Assembly (NCBI GenBank): GCA_963995525.1
Contig: OZ023214.1
Span: forward strand, 13,595,267-13,659,266
DNA: 64,000 bases
Reading direction: 5' to 3'
Source: Escarpia spicata
Lineage: Eukaryota > Annelida > Polychaeta > Sabellida > Siboglinidae
Positions 58,251-64,000 of the stretch are shown piece by piece. Under the pieces are notes generated by a model, which was not told the DNA's origin, made no database searches, and worked only from the letters and a program-made list of their open reading frames with translations. Made by a program: the position numbers and the translations under genes. Position 1 is the first letter of the stretch. The number at the start of each line of letters is the position of its first letter.

Positions 58251-59368
58251 TAAGTCTTGAAGAATTAACCCTTTAAGACCTATGGAGTAGTGTGACCTTA
58301 AAGTTCTGTTAGGTGGCTGTAGTACCAGAGTGACCATAAAATACTGGGGTATTTGCTGTTTCTGCTGGCTGCTCATACATTAATAAAATGCAAGAAATAA
58401 ATATAATTTACGAATTGGCTCCAACATCAATTATTAATGGTTACAATTCCTGATGAGTACTAATTGCGATGCCCCACATCAAAACCGACCACAGTATATC
58501 GAGTGTGATTTAAAGTGACACTTTTCGTAGTTTTGGCTATTTTTGGTAAAGTACAAGTACCGGATTTGCGTAATGAGTGCGTGCGTGTACTAGGCACTAG
58601 AAACCTGCTCTTTCATATCATAATTATGCACATAATTAAAAGTTATACTGAATGTACATCACATAGTCATATTTTTATAACATGACTTAGCACATGCAGT
58701 ATGTTAGTAGATTGAAATTAATCAGTAGTTCTCCCGGAATACAGAAGCTTTAAACCTTTGAACTTAATAATTTTTGCAGTGGCCTTAACCACTACCCTGA
58801 CCCTGGTGTACATCATCAATATCAATATCTAATGTGTGTAATAAGTCTGAGTCAGATGAAAGTGCCAACCTATATATTTCAATAGTTACGGCAGAGGAAC
58901 CAAACACCTTCACCTGGAGGGTGCAAACCTTGAAACCTCTTAATATCCCCACACATACCTTTGGCTTGCACTACATTATGTGCCGTAGACGAAACCACTG
59001 TCTCCTTAATACTAATCAGTGTGGCTGTCTACAACTGTCTCCCATCAATTAGTACACTTTACTACAATTTATCAAAATCTGCAGGAACCCAGATTTGTTG
59101 TACAGCTTTTATATTAGAAGTTTTTGAGATACAGTGTAGCTCTTTGGAAACATCTGAAATGCTGAAAGGTCAACTGACAGAACTTTAGGTTGATTTACCC
59201 CTTGTTAAAATTCTTAAAACTCCTCTTTAACCATTTAGGCCCTGTTATGTTTTAAGCAAGCTAAAGCCCTGCTTATCTAGTTATAAGTTAAATTGTTAAA
59301 TAACAATTTGATAGATCGGATGTTGGTTTAGATGGCACTTTTTTAAGTCTTACTTGTTTCTGTTACAG
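58251..59368. other. 5' flank and probable first intron of the avidin-like gene
   Basis: No coding feature supported. Because coding exon 1 is preceded by a good acceptor at 59368, an untranslated exon probably lies upstream in this stretch or before it. Confidence 0.45.
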
Positions 59369-59383
59369 ATCCAACTTGTGAGA

Positions 59384-59681
59384 ATGCTCTTTTATCGTGT
59401 ATCTGTGACATCAGCTTGCTTGCTGCTTATGTTAGAGATTTGCTTGGGTAAGTGACAGTGACATGGAAATGGAACATGTATACATTATTATTAATACATA
59501 GACAACTTAGATAAGTGTTTATACCAGTGTTTGCCATGCTTAAAAAACAGCTGGTTATGTTTGTGATAATACCACTGTAACTGTTTTTACATTACTATAT
59601 AATTTTAATATATGAGTGTATAAAAATAATATGTATATATATTATTTTAATATATGGGTGTATACAAATTATACATATATG

Positions 59682-59712
<31 letters not shown>

Positions 59713-61296
59713 ATATATATACATATTTACTTGCAGCAGGCCCAACATTTGCAGCATTTGGGGGCAAAACCAATTGATCTTGACTTTTGACTATAATAGA
59801 TATTTTATTTATTGGGGTACCATTTTAATGGCATGTTCAGTTTGGCTATGTACCATTTTTTGTCCATTTGGGTAAATTTTCACATTTTACCTATTCTTTC
59901 AAAAACTCTTCAGTAAGTTTTTCTTTGATTTTGCATAGACATTTCATGTGGTAGTGCCACTAAACACAAGAAATCTGTATTTGATTGAATCATTCTAAAG
60001 GCCTCGTCGGACCCCGAAACTGGTAAATTTTAACATTTTGCCTATTTTTTTTAAAAACTTCAGTAACTTTTTTTCTGATTGTGCATACACATTTCATGTG
60101 GTAGTGCCACTATACACAAGAAATCTGTATTTGATCAGCGCCCCCAAAATTATAATTTTTCCTGCTATTTCCCTACTGCTGTAAGCCTCCTGCAGCTAAT
60201 GATCTCTATTTATAACTGGATTGTGGACTTAGCCCTGATCACTGGGGTGGCTGAGTGGAGCGGCCATCTGTAAACCTGTATAGTGGACTAGCCTTGGCTC
60301 ACTGCTTGCCATTGTCCCAGTGTCAAACAGAATGCCTCCATGTGGACTGTAACTATAATATGTAATGGGAATCCCTATTGCACTGGCAGAACTTGAGAAA
60401 CTTTAAAACAGCAATAGACATAATTATCAATGCAATATAATGATATGATCTGGATTAAAATAAAATAACTTAGGTATAAAATAATATATAAAATAACTTT
60501 GGGGTACTCAAAAAGGTTAAAGCATATTTAGCCAAAATGTTATGGAATATTATTAAGATGTTTTACTATGCATGTTCCAGCTATTACTTCACTCCAATTC
60601 AATCAGTATTATGTCATTAATTGCTACTATTTTAAGTCAAAATGCATGCTATGTATATATGTACCTTGTGAACAAATAAAGTTTTATCACAGATCATCTC
60701 TTTCTTCTTTCCATTCTGGGGGAGGGTGGTAGGGGCAAAATGAGAACAGAAAGTGTGTGCACATTTTCTTAAATGGCTATAACTGTGCTACATGCGAGAT
60801 TGCAGCTCACCAACTCTCCAGCAAGGTTTCTACAACCACTGGAAATTAGCCTAAATAGCAGAGTATCGGGATAAAATTCTACAGTAATTTTAATAACACA
60901 TTAACTAATATATATACAATCTTCACGAAACAGTCTACTCGAATATTTTATTTCCAGTTGTATCTTCACTGGCATGCATGTACCGGTAGTTTCCACTAAA
61001 CATGTCAATATTTTACTTCCATCATAACCCTTAATGATCTGTAACTATGACCTCTTGGCTCATTTTTAAAAATCAAAGGCACAATGCCAGGGAATTGTGG
61101 CAAAATTAAAGACTAATGATTGTTTGTTTGTTGCCAGGTGCTCAGTGTGAGGACCTGAATGGACGGTGGTACAACCAGCTTGGCTCTGTCCTGGTTCTAG
61201 GACACACCCTGGACGGGGAGTTGACAGGAACCTACCAGACACGGGTGGAACGGGAACAGGGAAGTGCAGGCAATGCACACAGTCACACAGTGGTTG
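59384..61296 (+). CDS. Avidin-like biotin-binding protein, first two coding exons (partial)
   Basis: Avidins are secreted beta-barrel proteins that bind biotin tightly. Exon 1 (59369-59447, after acceptor tttctgttacag) has its ATG at 59384 and encodes a signal peptide MLFYRVSVTSACLLLMLEIC. The donor GTAAGT leaves phase 1. Exon 2 (61138-61296, after acceptor tttgttgccag) encodes CEDLNGRWYNQLGSVLVLGH, then GELTGTYQTRVE, to a GTAGGT donor in phase 1. NGRWYNQLGS aligns with GKWTNDLGS of chicken avidin and GTYQT with GTYIT. The residues equivalent to biotin-contacting N12, L14, S16, Y33 and T35 are all present. The remaining exons (strands with the binding tryptophans) lie beyond the window or are hidden by the repeats after 61370. 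No polyadenylation site is seen. Confidence 0.85.
59873..60137 (+). repeat. Two tandem copies of about 150 bp in avidin intron 1
   Basis: gtaaattttcacattttacctattctttcaaaaactcttcagtaa... ttcatgtggtagtgccactaaacacaagaaatctgtatttgat at 59873-59985 recurs at 60023-60137 with few changes. Confidence 0.85.
60138..61137. other. Remainder of avidin intron 1
   Basis: No repeats or exons recognised. The phrase gtggctgagtggagcggcc at 60246 resembles a tRNA D-arm but has no matching acceptor stem or TPsiC arm. Confidence 0.5.
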
Positions 61297-61372
61297 GTAG
61301 GTTCATAGGACTTTCCTTGGATCTATATACATGAGCTGAACTGTTAAAATCGGGTCTGGCCGAAAGTGAGCT

Positions 61373-61795
61373 GATTAGTGAGGTGATTGTGTTAGTGGGA
61401 TTAGTGAGGTGATTGTGTTAGTGGGATTAGTGAGGTGATTGTGTTAGTGGGATTAGTGAGGTGATTGTGTTAGTGGGATTAGTGAGGTGATTGTGTTAGT
61501 GGGATTAGTGAGGTGATTGTGTTAGTGGGATTAGTGTTGTGATTGTGTTAGTGGGATTAGTGAGGTGGCTGTGTTAGTGGGATTAGTGTTGTGATTGTGT
61601 TAGTGGGATTAGTGTTGTGATTGTGTTAGTGGGATTAGTGTTGTGATTGTGTTAGTGGGATTAGTGAGGTGGCTGTGTTAGTGGGATTAGTGTTGTGATT
61701 GTGTTAGTGGGATTAGTGATGTGACTGTGTTAGTGGGATTAGTGTTGTGATTGTGTTAGTGGGATTAGTGTTGTGATTGTGTTAGTGGGATGTTT
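61373..61795 (+). repeat. 28-bp minisatellite downstream of avidin exon 2
   Basis: gtgttagtgggattagtgag plus gtgattgt, about 14-15 copies with two main variants (gaggtg and ttgtg). Confidence 0.95.
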
Positions 61796-62054
61796 CCTGT
61801 ACATTACTGTTACGGAAATAATTTTGGACTTGTACGGTGACCTTAATTGTGAGATGGCTGAATTATCAAGGTAACCATAAAGCAAAGTTCAACTGTATTA
61901 GTGCAATATCTTTGGGGGGGGTGTCGTTCCGTCTCCAAGGTTAATTTGCGTCTTTCTATATTTATTTGCCCCCTTGTACCATTGTCCTCTGATCTGCCAG
62001 TCAGTTGTGTATTTCAGAAACACGTTGTACCTACATGTTTTCGATACTTACTCA

Positions 62055-64000
62055 CTTAGTCCTCTTCACACGGAGTTGCGCATAAAGCCACCACCAAAGC
62101 TCGCCACTGTGATCTATCTGTCGCATATCTTTCGAGGTATCCCCAGGTCCATCCCTGCTCTTTCATCTCTTTCTCTACCATCCACGTCCAGGTCTCTCGG
62201 TTTGCCTCTCTTTCTCTGGCAATCAGGAGTCCATCTGAGGGCTACTCTGGGTAAGGCTGTAGTTGGCATTCGTAGAACATGTCCAATCGATCTCCACCTA
62301 TGCCTCTGGATTTCTTGGGTGATGGATTTGGCAGCAGTCCTCCTGTGTAGCTCGGCGTTCATGATGATGATTGGCCAAAATATGTTGAGAATTTTTCGAA
62401 GGCATCTGTTCTGAAAGACTTCTAGCTTGTGGCTGATCGCTTTGGTCTGATCTTGATATTTGTGCTGATGAGTCTTGATCTCCACTTACTTCTGAGCACT
62501 GCAAATGCTTGGTTGTCCTTTGAAAGCCTCTCTTTCTGTGTCCCCACTGGTTATCATTTTGGAGCCCAGGTACGTGAAATATTCTCGATTTCTTCACCAT
62601 TAATCATGGTGACTGCTTCCATTCTACTGTTCATCCTTAAGTGCTTTATTTTCTTGGTGTTGAACTTGAGTCCAATCTGGCTTGCTGTTCTTGCCATGCT
62701 GTCTGCCTTGGCTTGCTTATCCTTGTGTCGATGTGAGAACAGCGTTATATCGTTGGCAAAATCCAGGTCTTCTAAATGGCTTGTAAGGGTCCACCATATA
62801 CCTCTTCTTCCTTCACTGACCACACTCTTCATAATCCAGTCTATCCCAATGATGAAGAGAAAGGGGGATAGTATACACCTCTGTTTCACCCCGGTGCTGA
62901 CTTTAAAGGTATTGGTCAATTCATTGTAGCAGATGAAAAGTCACTGTACAGCATCTTCACTATGTTCACTAGTTTCTGAGGGACTCCTTAGTGGCACGAT
63001 ATCCTTCACAGGGATTCACGATGGATGCTGTTGAATGCCTTCTCTAGGTCTACAAAATTGGTGTATAGTGGTGCATTCCACTCTTTACTTTGCTTCAAAA
63101 TCTGTCTCATCATGAAGATGCGGTCAGAGCAAGACCGTCCCGATTGAAGGCCCACCTGTTCTTGTCGGATGTGCTTGTCAAGTGTTTCTGCCAGTCTCTT
63201 ATAAATGATCTTGCTGAATACCTTGCTGGTGAGGGACAGCAAGGTGATGCCCCTCCAGTTGTTGCAGTTTGATAGGTCTCCTTGGGCAGTTTGACTATCA
63301 GTCGTCTTCCATACTTTTGGTGTTGTTTCATTTTTTCCAAATATTACTAAAAAATCTCTGTCAGTAACCTTGGTGTCTGTGTATCTTCTGCCTTCAATAT
63401 TTCTGTTGTCTGTCCATCCACTCCTGCTGCCTTACCACTCTTCATTCCCATGGTCGCTGCTTTCACCTCTTCTATAGTTGGTGCGTTTATGTTGATGTCC
63501 AGATCCTCTATTTCTGCAGTGTCAGGGGGTTCTGGCCTGTTCAGAATGGTCTGAAAGTGTTCTTTCTTACCAGCTTCACTGAATGTGATGTTGTTTTCCT
63601 TGTCTTTCACTGGTACATCATTGTTGCTGAAACTTCCATTGAGGGTTTTGGTAATTTGGTACAGAGTCTTTTGGTCTTGTCTTTTGGCCGCTTCCTCTGC
63701 CTCATCTGCGAGTTTTTCCACGTACGTTTTCTTGTCTGTCTTTGCAAATCTTTTTACTCTTGTCTAGTTATGTGTATTTTCCCTTCAGTTGGTACAGAAC
63801 CTTCTCTGATCTGGTTGAACTTCTGTTATGTTTGGTTTCTTTCCTTTCAAGTTTCAACAGTTTTCTGCCAAGTTTTTGCCTGGATCCCTTCTTCTTTTTA
63901 TATCCTAAGACTTTCTCTTCTGCTTCTCTGAAAGGCTGATTGAAGGCGCCAATATTCATTTCCTGTTGCTCTCCCAGAACTTGGAAGCGGTTCTTGAGTT
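62055..64000 (-). pseudogene. LINE pol gene, antisense, runs out of the window
   Basis: Minus-strand order from the right edge: a charged linker (63959-63768), TLYQITKTLNGSFSNNDVPV and MKSGKAAGVDGQTTEILKAE (63660-63390), LSLTSKVFSKIIYKRLAETL and VDLEKAFNSIHRESL (63240-63010). Then CILSPFLFIIGIDWIMK and DLDFANDITLFSHRHKDK (FANDI in place of the catalytic FADDI, 62870-62740), and ISHKLEVFQNRCLRKILNIF with HRWRSIGHVLRMPTTALPRV (62440-62270). The layout is that of RTE/CR1-like non-LTR retrotransposons. Several frameshifts and the FADD-to-FAND change mean the copy is inactive. Confidence 0.85.

Noticed and set aside
58834..59188. Small proteins upstream of the avidin-like gene
   Set aside because: Overlapping 72- and 75-codon frames without domain, splice or start evidence. 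The stretch fits an intron or 5' flank better.
60239..60300. tRNA gene suggested by gtggctgagtggagcggcc
   Set aside because: No acceptor stem, anticodon arm or TPsiC loop could be matched; only a D-arm-like phrase.
62429..62929. Plus-strand 166-codon hydrophobic frame (and 61974-62414, 63557-63931)
   Set aside because: Antisense shadows of the LINE pol gene, which clearly reads on the minus strand.

Overview
This 64 kb window is nuclear DNA from an animal, most likely a marine lophotrochozoan (mollusc, annelid or relative). The evidence is short GT-AG exons, abundant CA/GT and TATG/ACAG microsatellites, many decayed non-LTR retrotransposons, a tRNA-derived SINE, and a neuropeptide precursor of the pedal peptide/orcokinin family with spiralian-type FDxIGHxSxF repeats. 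The phylum is inferred; no rRNA or mitochondrial marker is present. Nothing bacterial is visible: no operons and no real long ORFs outside a few exons.

Layout. 1-2763: 128-bp tandem repeats with CRE-like sites, then non-coding DNA. 2770-16069: a 13.3 kb giant palindromic mobile element flanked by the 6-bp duplication GACAGT, with AG...CT termini. Each ~3.2 kb arm carries the same two small spliced gene candidates, facing away from each other. The centre is a large mosaic of 21-bp and 34-bp minisatellites. 16.1-30.1 kb: a transposon graveyard of four LINE fragments, a hAT transposase relic and the 3' end of a pogo-like transposase. 31.0-34.3 kb: a complete three-exon neuropeptide precursor gene on the minus strand, with a TATA-like box. 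35-40 kb: more LINE fragments and a SINE. 40.2-42.4 kb: a second inverted-repeat element holding a broken PIN/FEN1-like gene. 43.6-46.1 kb: a LINE with PHD-like, SGNH-esterase and endonuclease parts but no reverse transcriptase core. 50.6-53.2 kb: a three-exon secreted C-type lectin with an 18-copy heptad-repeat stalk. 55.8-57.2 kb: two small hairpin/TIR elements. 59.4-61.3 kb: the first two coding exons of an avidin-like gene that runs out of the window. 61.4-64.0 kb: a 28-bp minisatellite and an antisense LINE.

Three host genes are supported by splice-phase agreement: neuropeptide precursor, C-type lectin and avidin-like. All three encode secreted proteins and nothing links them functionally beyond proximity. 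Most of the predicted long reading frames elsewhere are by-products of 21-bp minisatellites or CA/GT runs.

The best candidate for an undescribed system is the palindromic element at 2770-16069. It has Polinton/Maverick-like ends and target duplication, but no recognisable polymerase, integrase or capsid gene.
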